From Symsagittifera roscoffensis (lineage: Eukaryota; Xenacoelomorpha; Acoela; Convolutidae), in contig NC_087064.1 of the NCBI RefSeq assembly GCF_963678635.1, positions 46,855,346 through 46,919,345 on the forward strand: a stretch of DNA of 64,000 bases, read 5' to 3'. The translations under genes were made by a program, and so were the position numbers. Below the pieces are notes generated by a model. The model saw only the letters and a list, made by a program, of their open reading frames with translations. It had not been told where the DNA came from and did no database searches. Positions 22,560-34,434 of this stretch are shown piece after piece. Positions within the stretch are counted from its first letter, which is position 1, and every line of letters starts with the position of its first letter.

Positions 22560-23590
22560 GTTGTATGAGGAACTAGTCTTCCTATTTTATCAATTTCGAA
22601 CATTCAATGCTGTCTCTTCTTTAATTTTGATCTGAGGTCTCGAACTTGTTCCAGATTGACTGTTGTTTTTTTGATACACATGTGTTGCTTGTTTAATGTT
22701 TTTAAACCACTGTGTTTGCTGTGTCTCGCACGCAGGAGTGTTTTGTAGTGTTACATTCTCCATGCGTGACATGAACAAATCCAGTACTACCTCATCCTTT
22801 AACATTCTCAGTTAGGACTTGGCTGCTCAAGCAGTTAGTGCAGCGTGAGTCAGTTCTGAAAATTCATTCGCTTTGTCTGCCCGTGTAGGCCTTTTTTATC
22901 TTTTATGATTTACACTCTTTTCACTTTTCGCAAATAATCGTGATTTTAACATGAAAATCTGCTGTGATTTTTCTACATGCGGGCTGATCAGTAGAATTAG
23001 TTTCTTTCCCTCCGACCCCGAAGCTAGGAAAAAACGTGAGACTAGATTCTGTTGAACTTCCGCAAAGAAAGAGTGATGCAGCACTTTTGGGCCTCTCAGC
23101 TTTCGTTTTGTGTCGGTTTTTCCTCTTCCGCTTCAATATTTTCTTCACTTTACGCTTCAATAATTTCCTTTGCTTGTTTGTCTTTTTTTACTCTTGCTGC
23201 TTCTACAGTAGAAGATTTTGATGATTAGGCTGATTCCTGTCTTGGTATTCGTTCTAGTATGACCACCGCATTCGATGGCTCTAGAATTATGCGAGGGTCT
23301 ACATTTTCCTTTACCGTAGCAGCCGTCATGCACTGATCTAGCCAGTTTTTAATCAACGATGAAGGGTTCGAAGCCGACGCCCACTAAACCCGAATACCTA
23401 GGTCTGTTCTCTTCTCCTGATTTGTTTATCCTGCTGGCTCTGCCATGTGATATCTTTTAGTGTGAGTAGAAATCGTATGTCCGTTATACCGAATCCATAA
23501 AAAAAAAAAAACAATAGGTTTTCTATTTGTTTTAGATTACCGTATAAATCGTCTTCAATAAACAAACACAGTGACTTAAGTATCACTTTT
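22560..23590 (-). pseudogene. gag-like remnant of the leftward gypsy element
   Basis: A minus frame at 22590-22805 contains LKDEVVLDLFMSRMENVTLQ, similar to the C-terminal end of gypsy capsid domains. Further right are a Lys/Arg-rich stretch (22921-23160) and a hydrophobic piece (23398-23586). No intact gag start can be fixed. Confidence 0.5.
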
Positions 23591-24679
23591 CAGATCAAGC
23601 GCGGCACGGCTGACTTTGGTCAGGACCGGCCTTACATCATTTTACGTAACAATACTTTAGAGACGAATCGGCAGCTGCCGTAGCAGGACCAGACCTATCA
23701 TCCTATATTACTGTTAAGATTGAGATAGTTAGTTGATACGGACGGAGTTTTAAGTTTGTTCAAACCATCGCACAGAGGTTAACGACCTTCGCATAACTTT
23801 TGATAGAACGTTTTTTGCCAGCTGTAAGAAAGTATCAAACAATTTCAAATGAACGCAACTCGTTTTCCTTTAAGTTCAAAATTAATGTTTTTCAGGAAGA
23901 AAGTTAACTTTTTTAACACAGTGAATCACGTTCAAAAGGATCACGTTCTCAAATGAAAAAAAAACAAGCTTTCCTTTTGAACAGTTTTTAATCAGATAAT
24001 GTAATTTTACAAAGATGGAAAATGTTTCAGAAAAAAAATTGAAAACTTCTCTCCAAAAACAACCGTGCCTCGAAATCTCCGGTGAAATGTTCGTTCTGTT
24101 TTTCTGAAAAGATATTTTGCTTTAATCTTTTTCAGTAGGGAAAATTAATTTGAAAAAAATGTCATGCCACATTGAAAACTTTGTTTTGAAATCAAACTTC
24201 AGGGTTTTTTTTTGTTTTGGAAAGACAGTTTGCTGCTCCTGCGTGGTTTGTTGTTGATTTTTATTAGCTCTAAAACGGCAAAAACGGCATCTAATAAATT
24301 GCCAAGCAAAAAAATTTTTGCAGCCTCAGTTTTCATCTTTTGTTTTTAGTTCACGTCCGTTTTCAAATCAAATTGGAAAACGGATTCCATCTATTTGCGT
24401 CTTTTTTAACTGTTGTCTCATGGTTCAGTAATTTTTTTTGCTGAGCAGCGCCGTTTTAATTATAGTTGGTACGTTAGCGGAAGGTGAACATTGAAGCATC
24501 TGCAAAAAAAAGAGACTCGTGCTTTTTGATAGCTACCGAGTCAATTTAACGGATATTATTTATTCCTTCTGTTGAGGATTTGTTTTGGTAACAGTTCGTT
24601 TTTTTTTTTGCGTTTTTCCAAGCTTTAGCAATTTAATAAATCCGTCGGTGCTTGTAAGGTAAGCTGTATTTTTATGCGC
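23591..24679. other. Upstream region of the Cys-rich protein gene
   Basis: AT-rich, with many T runs. No coding frame, RNA gene or known repeat recognised. It is the 5' flank of the gene at 24913. Confidence 0.5.
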
Positions 24680-24687
24680 TATAAAAA
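24680..24687 (+). promoter_or_regulatory. TATA box of the Cys-rich protein gene
   Basis: TATAAAAA in the context GCGCTATAAAAACTGGGG. It is about 230 bp upstream of the start codon. An Inr-like TCAGTA near 24719 is about 35 bp downstream and is a possible transcription start. A leader of about 190 nt would follow. Confidence 0.5.
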
Positions 24688-24912
24688 CTGGGGACTGGAT
24701 CGAAATCTTTTGAGTGCTTTCAGTAACAACCAGGCAGCTACCATAACAAATAATAAACTGAATCCAAAACAGGAAGCTGAACCTGTCGTAAAAAACAATA
24801 ACCTGTTTAACTGGATTAGTATTTTACATATCTAACTAGCCACCGCCGAGCATCGCAGCCTAAACCGATCTAAAATAAATAAAAAAACATACAGGCAATC
24901 ACAAACAACAAT

Positions 24913-27900
24913 ATGGCAGAGTTTCTGGACCACTTGAAATCCACCAACTGGGTCGACTGGAAGGGCTGGTTCTGTGCCTGCTGCTGCCCCTCCTACGCAT
25001 TCGCCAAGATATCTTACCACGTATGTTTTATTCTCTCATTCTTAATTTTTTTAGGATGTTCAACACATGTTAACACGCTGACGCAACATGTAAGCTTTGC
25101 ATATGCAAGAATAGTTTTTCCACCTTGGAAAAATTTTGAAAGTAGGAGCTTTTAGTTTCTGTAAAAAATTTTGCAATGGTTTCCAAGCATTTTCTCGAAA
25201 AATTGCAGTTCGAGGAATTTCTCGAGGAAGGCGGTTTTTCAAAAAAGCTCAGCACAGTTTTGTCGACTTTTTTTAGGTCAACTATAATAACAAAAAAAGA
25301 TTTTCGGAGCTACCTTAAGTCTGATATTAAAAAAGGGTTGGTCGACCAACAGCGGATATCTTTAAGCATTAACAAAGTTCAAGGGTAAGATTCCTAAAAG
25401 AAAGGGGTCAGTTTTAAATTTTTTGAGACAATTAACAGCAGTAATTAGAAAAAGTTAAAGAGATAATTTATACTTTTAACACTCCCTTTAGAAAACTCTA
25501 ACAAAAAACTTATCCAAAACAAGACTGCTCATATCAGGGCGAAACACTGAATGTTCCGACTGCCTTTTAAGGTCTATGGAGCAGCTATAACATGAAAAAA
25601 ATATGTGTAAAAAAAATAATTAGTTTTTTTTAATTTAAGATTTTGTAAAATTCATCCCCCCACAAGCCAAATAAATTACAAAGGGGTAGATTTCGCTCCT
25701 ATTAACACATCAATTATGGCCAATCAGCGCTTCTTTCAACCAATTTGAAACAATTTCTAACACGGATTTAATCTCCGCATACGCATTAATAGCGCCAAAT
25801 ATATCGCGCGTCAATTGTCCCAAATTGACCAAAATGGCAATCTTTAAACCCCTTGACTCTACTAAAAATGATCACAGGTGAAATATCTTTTCAAATTTAA
25901 GCTCAGAACAACAATACCTTTTGAATGATATTAAAAAAATTCCGTCAAAAATGCCATTTAAAAAGTCGAAGCTTGTCTGAAGAAAAAAAAACCCACCCCG
26001 AGAACAAATATTCCGTTACTATCGTATCGAAATTCGGAACAAAAAACTCTCAACTTATAGAAATAGGGGCAAATATGTAGCTAGGCAAAGTGTTTTAACT
26101 TCATACTGTTGTTTATCTTATTATTTGTGATAAGACATTCATTTGGGTTTGTATGACCCAAAAAGTGTGCAATCATGGTTGCCGAAAAAAACACAACTAT
26201 CTTAACAAAAAGCCGAAAACAAAGAAAACAGAGCTTCTAGATTTATAAAAACATAGATGCTTTCTTCCTTTTTTCCCGCTTAAACTGAACCTAGATCGAA
26301 TCAAAAAATGCGAAAATCATAATCTTTCGTATTGTCTTTAGGTACCTCATTTTGCGTGAATTTCTTTTACCCAATTTTCTATGTCAGAACCGTATCTTAA
26401 CGTGTAAGTAGGTTTTTATCCACCATAAATTGAACTTTTTCAGATAAAAATTTTTGTTGAATTTAAGTAGACCTTGTGTAAACTTTTCTCAAATTTTTCT
26501 CAATAGCAAAATTACAAGCTGGCATTCATTTCAACAAAATGACTTCTTGAAATCTTGCCAATGACACTGACCAACGAAACAAACACGACAAATATTTTTT
26601 CGTTCCGTCTTTGGTCTTACATAAGTTTATCTTTCACGCAAAATTAGGTAGCTTTATTAATCATCAGCTGGGCGGAATGCTAAACCGTTTTCAAAACTTT
26701 AAACTGTTTTTCGATTGGTTTTTTGTTTTTCAGACGAACTCTAAGATAAGATTGTGAAGTTGAGTTGCTATTCAACCTACGACATATACCGTATTTTAAG
26801 TTTTCAATAGTTCTATATTACTTACGTCGTTAATAACTAGTTTTTAAAACTTCTGATAGTGCCTGCCTGTCTTTTCAAAAAAATTTCGTTATACTTGAAT
26901 TTCTGAAAATATAATTGTGATCATAAATTTCTGTGCTACTTTCACGGCAACCAAATATACTGAAAACAGAGTTGAATGAGAAATGTTGTTTCCATTATAT
27001 GGCATTAGTATAGCATTAAATGGATTTTATCATTGTGCTTTGGTTGTTTTAAGCTTAACGCAAAAATGCCCAGTAACAGGGGCGGATCCAGGGTTTTCTC
27101 AAGGAGGGGCCGGATTTTCGGGCGGCTTTTTTTAGGTCGATCATGTTGATTTTGTGTTTGAACTCTCTGAAATCACCATAAATACCCCATTTTGACCAAA
27201 TTTTCTGCGCCGCAGGCAAGCTTTTGAAAAAAAACAAGCCAAAAAAGGCGTTTTTAGGCACTTTTTGGAAAATTTTGACCAAAAATACGCTTTTTTTCTG
27301 CGCGCCTTCCCCCGCCCCCTCCCGCCTTTAGAAAAATTTTTAGGTACCTCACCATAAATAGATATCTCTAAATAGTACAGAGGGAGAAGCCCTGAGAAAA
27401 AGCGTCGGCCCCCTGCCCCCTCCCTAAACCCGTTACTGCCCAGTCATACTTAAAAACTCAAAAAAAATCAAAAAAAATCTCATTGTCTGTTATTAAACCG
27501 AGTCAAAGCTAAATTGTTTTTTGTTCAGACTGCGTTAGTTACCTAAAATCATGTACCACCATTGAAATTGGTTCGCTTTTCAGTTTGACGATGTGACTTG
27601 ACTGTGTTTCAAATTTTAGCTATTGTCTCATGTTACTTAAGACGTTAAAAAATTTCTTAGAACTCCTATTAGTGCTTGTTTTTCTAACTATTATATTAGT
27701 GCTTGTTTTTTTTATAAGATTTGCACAAATAATTGTGACCAGAAGTTTCGATACTATTTTCACAGCAATCGATTACACTGAAGTGGTTTTGAGAAAAAAT
27801 GTGTTTCCATGAAATGGGATTAGTATGGCATTAAATTGATTTTTTCCTTTAAAAAACTATAAATTTCCGATCCTGTCATCAAAATGACAAAAAGAGTAAC

Positions 27901-29865
27901 TCGTCACCCATGATATTTTACCGCTTAAACGAAACAAAATGACAAATCAGTTTTTGTGCTCCGTTTTTGATTTCGAGTGTGGTCGCGTTTCATGCAAAAT
28001 CAAGTATAACAAATAAACGTTAGCTGGATGGAGAGAAAAACCATCCTCAAACCCTTCGACTTGATGGCGAATGGTTTTAGTTTTTTAGACGGTTTCAGAA
28101 CGAAGAGTGTGAATTATAGTCGCCCTTCATTTCGATGACGTATAGTGTATTTTTTAAAAACTAAATAATGTTTTGTATGTTAAATAAGATATGAATAACT
28201 TCTCTAAGCGCCTGCCATTCTAATTTAAAAACAAGACTGCTTGTATCAGGGCGAAGCCCTGAATGTTCCGACTGCCTTTTAAGGTTTATTGAGCAGCAGT
28301 AATACATAAAAAAAATGAAATAAAATAAAATGAAATTTTTTTTTTTAATTTGAAAATTTTATGAAAATCATCCCCCCACACGCCATATAAAGTACAAAAA
28401 GGTAGATTTCGTTCCTTGTAACAAATCAATTATGGCAAATAAGCTTCGTTCAACCAATTTGGAACGATTTATAAGACGGATTAAATCTCCGCTTACGCGT
28501 TAATAGCGCGAATTATATCGCGCGTTAAAATTGTCCCAAATTGGTCAAAATGGCCAAAATGGCAATCTTTAAACCCTCATAACTTTACGAAAAATGATCA
28601 CAGGTGAAATATCTTTTCAAATTTAAGCTCAGGACAACAATACTTTTTGAATGATATTAAAAGGTTCCGTAAAAAATGGCTAGTTAAAAAGTCGAAATTT
28701 GTCTGAAGAAAAAAAAACCCACCCCGAGCACAAATATTCCGTTTCTTTCGTATCGAAAGTCGGAACAAAAACTGATAATTTTTTGTTTAACTTGAATTTT
28801 TGCATAGATAATTTTGTTCGAAGTTTTCTGTGCTAATTTTACAGCAACCGGATACACTGGAAATAGTTTAAAACTCGGATATACTGGTGTTTTATTGATC
28901 AATTATGTTTCTATTATATGGCATTAGTATGCCATTGAAAGAATTTGTTGGTTAATTTGAAGCAAATTCATTTAATTTTTTCCCGCAAATACGCCCCAGT
29001 GATACTTAAAGACTCAATACACAGTGCCTTTCTAATATAAAAAAGGAGTAATCGAAGTTATAAAAAAAATAATTAATTTCTGTCTAAATTATATATCAAT
29101 ATAAATGTCAAGAATTGTATCCAGCGCAGTATGTTTGAAATAGATTATAAAGTGATTAGACATTTCGTTTGTCTTCGTTTTTGAGCTTAAAAACTTCGTT
29201 TGTCTTTTCTGAGCGTAGCATCATTAACAATCTGTTAACTTATATTAGAATCTAAATGTCTATTGGAGCCGCCAATTAATTGCAATGTTCTGACGATGAA
29301 TGATGTTGTGTTGTAGAAGCTACAAGAGGACAGTTTCCGCATGTGTCTCGCCTGCTACTGTCCCTGTCTGTTCGCTTGGTGGTACATGAAGGCCCTCGAC
29401 AAAATACCAGAGAACATGGGCACTAAGGTATGCACAACACATCTATTCATTGCATGTATTCGACTTCGGTCAACTTTTGTCCATTAAGAGCATATATTCT
29501 ATATGAATCAGCTTTCATATTTAAATTAAAATCCTTTAGCGCTTTGACGTATGATTTTGCGAGCATGAAATTGGGGTCTTAACTGTGGGGCCAAATGGAG
29601 AAACTTGACTAATTTGGAGAAACTGTTTTAGGGGCAACTTATTTTCCTGATTCTAGAGGGAGTCCATGATTAGGTGTTGATCTTCTATGGTTAAAGGATT
29701 GAATACATTGTGACTTTATTCCAGATCATGGCATGCTGCTGGACATACTGCTGCCCTACATGTGCAGTGTACGTAGCAGCAGTAGAAGACGGCATGGATC
29801 CCATCCAGGAGGCCACGAAGTGTGTCGAAGTAGTCAAAAAAGTTGTCTGCATCAGTAGGCAATAA
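24913..29865 (+). CDS. 119-residue Cys-rich protein, three exons, tentatively PLAC8-like
   Basis: Exons are 24913-25020, 29317-29427 and 29725-29865, giving 36, 37 and 46 residues. Donors are CAC|GTATGT and AAG|GTATGC, acceptors TTGTAG|AAG and TTCCAG|ATC; both introns are phase 0. The start ATG is in AACAATATGGCA. Each exon carries one Cys-Pro cluster: FCACCCPSY, CLACYCPC, and CCWTYCCPTC, followed by small/hydrophobic residues, so the protein looks like three related modules. CC-x-C-P clusters and the size recall PLAC8/cornifelin-type proteins, but the match is only partial. There is no signal peptide; the hydrophobic Cys clusters suggest membrane association or palmitoylation (inference). 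Intron 1 is 4.3 kb and full of repeats, intron 2 is 297 bp. Confidence 0.8.
25519..26042 (+). repeat. Repeat A, copy 1 (intron 1 of Cys-rich gene)
   Basis: Full copy of about 524 bp, ACAAGACTGCTC...CGGAACAA. Family features seen in better copies: a left hairpin CAGGGCGAAGCCCTG, an internal palindrome around GCGCGAAATATATCGCGC, and a right hairpin ACTTTCGTATCGAAAGT before the end GTCGGAACAA. There are no terminal inverted repeats and no coding capacity. Confidence 0.8.
27077..27438 (+). mobile_element. hAT-like MITE, repeat B copy 1
   Basis: 362 bp starting CAGGGGCGGATCCAGGG, a typical hAT terminal sequence, and ending GTTACTG. It is flanked by CCCAGTAA and CCCAGTCA, a 7/8-matching 8-bp target duplication. 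It is non-coding. Related copies lie at 48441, 53242, 54251 and 61340. Confidence 0.7.
28231..28768 (+). repeat. Repeat A, copy 2
   Basis: Full copy of about 538 bp, ACAAGACTGCTTG...AGTCGGAACAA, with both end hairpins well preserved. It splits the third unit of the intron 1 duplication. Confidence 0.85.
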
Positions 29866-30057
29866 ACAACAAAAACAAGCAACCGAAAGAGAAGAAACAA
29901 ACACATATTGAAGCGACTAGCGTGAACATTTTTAGCAACAGATTGTTCTTCTTTTCTTCTGCGTGGCTTCTTGTTGAACCTCAAATAGTGCGCTTTAGAA
30001 GCAAACATCAGAAAAAAAACGTTCTTCCATTTCATAGCTACGGAATGTTTTCTCTGT

Positions 30058-30063
30058 AATAAA
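30058..30063 (+). terminator. Poly(A) signal of the Cys-rich protein gene
   Basis: AATAAA lies 193 bp after the stop codon, a normal distance for a short 3' UTR. Confidence 0.6.
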
Positions 30064-30172
30064 CGTGATAGCAGAAAAATGTTTTGTTTTTTAAATCAAT
30101 TACGAGGTAAATCTATAAATCACCAAACTGAGCGACGTATAGCGAGAAAAAACCAACCAGACAGTCGGAAAA

Positions 30173-30529
30173 ACAAGTCTTTCGAAAGTCTGCTTGTATC
30201 AAGGCGCCGCGAAAGCTCTGAATGCTCCAATTGTCTTTTATGTAGTATGGAGTACTGTTCGCTTTAAAAAATAATGGAATAATATATATCAGAAAATATG
30301 TTAAGAAAGCAAAGTATAAAACAAACTAAATTTCATGCCTCAGTTCAACTCAGAACAATTTTTAATACGGACTAAATCATTTAAGACAAAAGGTTTCAAT
30401 TGTTGCAAGATAGCTGTGTTGCAACCTTAAACCTCCATAACTTTACTAAAAAAGGATCAGCAATGAAATTGGTTTTTTTTTAAATTTGAGCGCAAATATT
30501 CTTTCCCTTTCCCCCGAAAGTCGGAACAA
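30173..30529 (+). repeat. Repeat A, diverged copy 3
   Basis: It starts ACAAGTCT and ends GTCGGAACAA, with recognisable internal blocks (CTGCTTGTATCAAGGCG, CTCCATAACTTTACTAAAAA). Shortened and diverged. Confidence 0.6.
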
Positions 30530-30715
30530 CTACATTGCTGTCTAATAGAAACGCCATTTCAATATTACAGCTGCTATTGCTGCAGTTGTTCTTCAATTAC
30601 AGCAACCAAATTGTCCAAAACTTGCCACTCATCGAATTATTCAATCTAAAAAATTGCAGAAAGAAATTGATCTTAACTTAGACATAAAATTGCTACACGA
30701 TTTTTAAAAATCTCT

Positions 30716-30777
30716 CTATGTCTCTCTCTCTCTCTCTCTCTCTCTTTCTTCTCCTTCTCTCTCTCTCCCCCCCCCCC

Positions 30778-30809
<32 letters not shown>
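30716..30809. repeat. (TC)n / poly-C low-complexity tract at gap edge
   Basis: A TC repeat interrupted by a C run of about 22 directly abuts the assembly gap, the likely reason the assembly failed here. Confidence 0.9.
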
Positions 30810-31009
30810 NNNNNNNNNNNNNNNNNNNNNNNNNNNNNNNNNNNNNNNNNNNNNNNNNNNNNNNNNNNNNNNNNNNNNNNNNNNNNNNNNNNNNNNNNNN
30901 NNNNNNNNNNNNNNNNNNNNNNNNNNNNNNNNNNNNNNNNNNNNNNNNNNNNNNNNNNNNNNNNNNNNNNNNNNNNNNNNNNNNNNNNNNNNNNNNNNNN
31001 NNNNNNNNN
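30810..31009. other. Assembly gap (200 N)
   Basis: Exactly 200 N, which looks like a placeholder length, so the true size is unknown. Confidence 0.99.
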
Positions 31010-33480
31010 AATTAAATAAAATAACCTTTTTGAGGTCAGATATGATTAATTTTGTTTACGGTTCTGTTATAAGGGATTATAATTGATAGATTAGAATGTT
31101 TTGTAATCCAAGGAAGGCTCAAGTAAAAAATTGAATTACCTTTTTTAAAAACACGACAATAAAGATGAAATAAAAAAACTATGTAAGCCAACAACAAAAT
31201 TAAGCAACTAAGTTACGAAAGCTTAGCGGAGCTACGAATTGCTTTCGATAAAACGTAGCATTGCAAGATATCAAATAGAAAATGAAAAGGATATAAGCCA
31301 AAAATTTTACGAAAAAACGTTTTCCTGAAAAATGAAAAAATTAATTTAGAAAAGAGCCATTAGAAGTAAGCAGGCATTAGAAGTATACACGCATGTTTAC
31401 CCAGCGGCCACTAAGTCAACAAAACTTGGGAAGACACCTTTTGAGTATTAAAAAAATTTCCCACTTTTTTACCACAAACTTGAAATTTTTTCTAAACTGA
31501 AAATTTTCTTTTTGCCCTACAACCTACACAAAAGTTTTGACACAACCCTGAAAAATATTGATTTTCGTAAAATGTCCTTCCAGGACTCAAACCTCAAATA
31601 TACGAGTGCAAAAGCAGCTGCATTTAGTCTGGACTAAGTAAGAGGAAGCCTAGTAATGGCCACAGCTCTAAAACAAAGAAAGTTAAATTTCTCTAGATTT
31701 GTAACAAAAGTTGTCTATGGTTTAAAATATGTTTCCACGCTTACAAAACACGTGCTGTCGCAAGTGGTATCATATGAAAACTTTAAATTTATCATAAATA
31801 TCAAATTTTGTGAACAAAAAATGCAAGAAGGCTACGAAAAACACAGCAGTTTCTTCATAATTTGCGTCACCAACAGCAAATAATTAACTATAACAAAATT
31901 AAGAAATCGATAGTGGGTTTGTGCACAACGTCCTTCAAAAAAAATCATTAGGTCTAACTAAAATTGTGCTTTAAAAAGTTATTTTTTTGTTCATTAGCTG
32001 AACTGTCTGCTGTCAAGCAGCTCAAACAAAACAAAACCGAAAATCAAGATGAACGCAAAACATTCAAGTTCTTCTTTTAGAAAGTAATCAGGAAAAACGC
32101 GAGATTGTTTCTGCAATGGATTATAGTGCCTCATTAATTGTAAGCGATATAATTTGTTGCAATTAAATCAAAACCAAAAAATTTTCCTGTTCATAGACAC
32201 TGACAATAAAAATCAAAAGTGATCAGTTTCTATCAAGCAAAATCATGGGCAGGAAGGTTCTCTTATTTTAATGTCATTTTAATGTTATTTTAATGTCTTA
32301 AGGCAGAGACTAGAGAACTTCTTGGTTTGGAACAGTAATGATTTTTTGGTTTTTTCGCTCTGCTGCAGTTATTATGTAAACTTTTTATATATCCTTTACG
32401 AACAATTTTTAACCATTTGGACTCAAAAAAGGTTGAAAATGTCAAAACTTGAGTTTAAAACCCAAGTATAAAAGCGACAGTATAGCAACTTAAGCACCTA
32501 GCATCATGGTAAGGCGACGAGCTCTCACTTGACATCTAGATTGAGGTGTACTCCAGCTTGACCAATTACGGCTGCAATAATTAGATACCACGTGAATGTT
32601 CTAGACGCAAAAAGGACCTTGAGTGGCAAAAAGAGCTTCAAAAAACAAAACAAACCAGTCTGGAGTGTGGGGAAATAGAGGAGAGATAGACTGGTTAGCT
32701 TTTCCTAGGTCCTCTCCTAGGCTTTTCCTAGGTCCTCATTGGCAAGACTTTATTGAATTGAGTGTTTTCGACTGATAGAGCCCAATCTAAACATCGTTTT
32801 CACCTGATAAAGTTGAGACAAAATATAGGAGAGCGCAATTGTGTTTCATACTGATTTATAAGAACACATGCATTCGAGATAACGGATAAAAGTTTCTTCA
32901 AATGCAGATACAGCTTAGTGTGATTTCATGTAAAAGCATTCGTATTTAAGAGACCCTTTTTCGAGAAAATGGTAGCGGATAGAAGACTTGGCTTGATTTT
33001 TAGCCCCAGTCTGTAAGCATCTGAAAAGTTTTTGCAAGCACTTTGTTGGAGAAATCCTTGATAAAAAATTTAAAACTCTCCAAAATTGGAAATTTGGATT
33101 TTCAAATTGTCAGTTTCAATCTAGATTGCCGAATTAAGAATGCTTTGATTTACTGTCAATAGGAGGAATCCGATAAACTGTTTGAAAGCTTAAAAAAAAA
33201 ACTTTTTTTTTCAAGTGAAATTTAAAAACATGTCTGGTTTGAAGTTTTCATTTTGAACTACTAATTATTTATCAGCTTAACCATTTCAATTTTATAATTA
33301 AAAAAATCAGTTTTTTTTCTAAATTTTCATTGACTTCGCACTAATCATTTAGCTGTCTTCTAACAAAAGAAATCACTTGGATATTTTTCATGAACTAATG
33401 GTAATGTTCGCTAATGTATTTTGAGAGTTTTCGTGAGGTGATATAGTCAGCTCGAGTTTGTTTTCGGCGAAAAAAATGAA
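31010..33480. other. No gene recognised
   Basis: AT-rich intergenic DNA. The longest frame is 75 codons (31656-31883) without a domain. No RNA gene or known repeat recognised. Confidence 0.5.
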
Positions 33481-33924
33481 ACAAGATTACTCGTATAAAG
33501 GTAAGCCCTGAATGTTCCGACTCCTTTCAAGCTCTAATGAGTAGTGTTCGCTTTAAAAAGATGATCTAATTTTCAAACATTTTTGAAAAAAATTTAAAAA
33601 TTTTTTTCAAAAACTTTCCAGCCATTTGCTAGGTGATGCTTTTTGCATGTAGCAAAGCGTTGTATAGACCAAACAAGATGCCTCAATTCAGTTTCGAAAA
33701 TTTGAAAGACGAATTGAATCTCCGCTTACGCGTGAACAGCACGAAATATATCACGCGTTAACTATCTAATATTAGCTATATTTGAAACCTTACAATTTTA
33801 CACAAAAATATCACAAGTAAAATATCTCTTAAAATTTGAGCTTATGGCAAAAATACTTTTCGGCTATTTCAAAAATAACCTTTTTTCAAAAATTCTCAGC
33901 AAAAAAAAATCGAAATTCGTCTGT
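33481..33924 (+). repeat. Repeat A, diverged copy 4, right end lost
   Basis: It starts ACAAGATTACTCG, keeps the block GCTTACGCGTGAACAGC.CGAAATATATC, and ends near TCGAAATTCGTCTG, lacking the right hairpin. Confidence 0.65.
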
Positions 33925-33999
33925 GGTATGTACAAAATAGTCAATTTGAATAGTTTAATTAACATGCTTTAATGAAAAAAAAACAATTTCTAGAAAAAA

Positions 34000-34072
34000 T
34001 ACATCTCCGCTTACTCGTCAAAATTGTGAATATGTTTTAAATATTGACATTTTGGCCAATTTGGGACAATTA

Positions 34073-34142
<70 letters not shown>

Positions 34143-34161
34143 TATTAATTGCTATATAGCT

Positions 34162-34211
<50 letters not shown>

Positions 34212-34434
34212 CTGATTAATTGTCCCAAATCGGCCAAAATGTCAATATTTAAACCCCCATAACTTTGAAACTGGATCACAGGCGGAAATTTTTTTAAATA
34301 AATGATATGGATGATGTAAAAAATTGGTAAGAAATGGCTAGTTAAAAAGTCAAATTTTGTCTGGAGAGAAAAAATACTACCTCCAGCACAAAAACTTCGT
34401 TATTCTCTTCGAACGAAAATAGATAACTAAGTTT
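34000..34434 (+). repeat. Repeat A copy 5, with AT-loop palindrome
   Basis: The left piece starts at CTCCGCTTACTCGTC. The part at 34039-34074 is inverted relative to 34215-34250 (35 of 36 bases complementary). The right piece runs to TCGAACGAAAATAGATA. Two TA microsatellites lie between the arms. Confidence 0.65.
34075..34210. repeat. (TA)n microsatellites forming the loop of a palindrome
   Basis: Two tracts, 34075-34140 and 34165-34210, separated by CTTATTAATTGCTATATAGC. They sit between 36-bp inverted arms. Confidence 0.9.

Larger units (their letters stand above)
19927..23590 (-). mobile_element. Leftward decayed Ty3/gypsy retroelement (gag to RNase H)
   Basis: Read on the minus strand from right to left it has gag-like sequence, a zinc knuckle, an aspartic protease, RT and RNase H. 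The + strand is G/T-rich here, the opposite of the rightward elements. No flanking LTR pair was found and integrase is not recognisable, so the left side is truncated at the junction with the element ending at 19926. Many stops and shifts: a fossil. Confidence 0.7.
26400..28990 (+). repeat. Diverged tandem duplication inside intron 1
   Basis: Related blocks recur around 26900-27040, 27690-27840 and 28810-28950. Each has a stretch like TTTCACAGCAACC..ACTG followed by GTTTCCAT..ATGGCATTAGTAT..CATTAAA. Flanking similarity extends several hundred bp. The second block is preceded by a hAT-like MITE, and the third is split by repeat A copy 2. Confidence 0.6.

Noticed and set aside
29691-30035. 114-codon reverse ORF over exon 3 of the Cys-rich gene
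   Set aside because: A shadow on the opposite strand of a well-supported exon with good splice sites.
30718-31086. ORF spanning the N run
   Set aside because: Created by the TC repeat and the undefined bases of the assembly gap.
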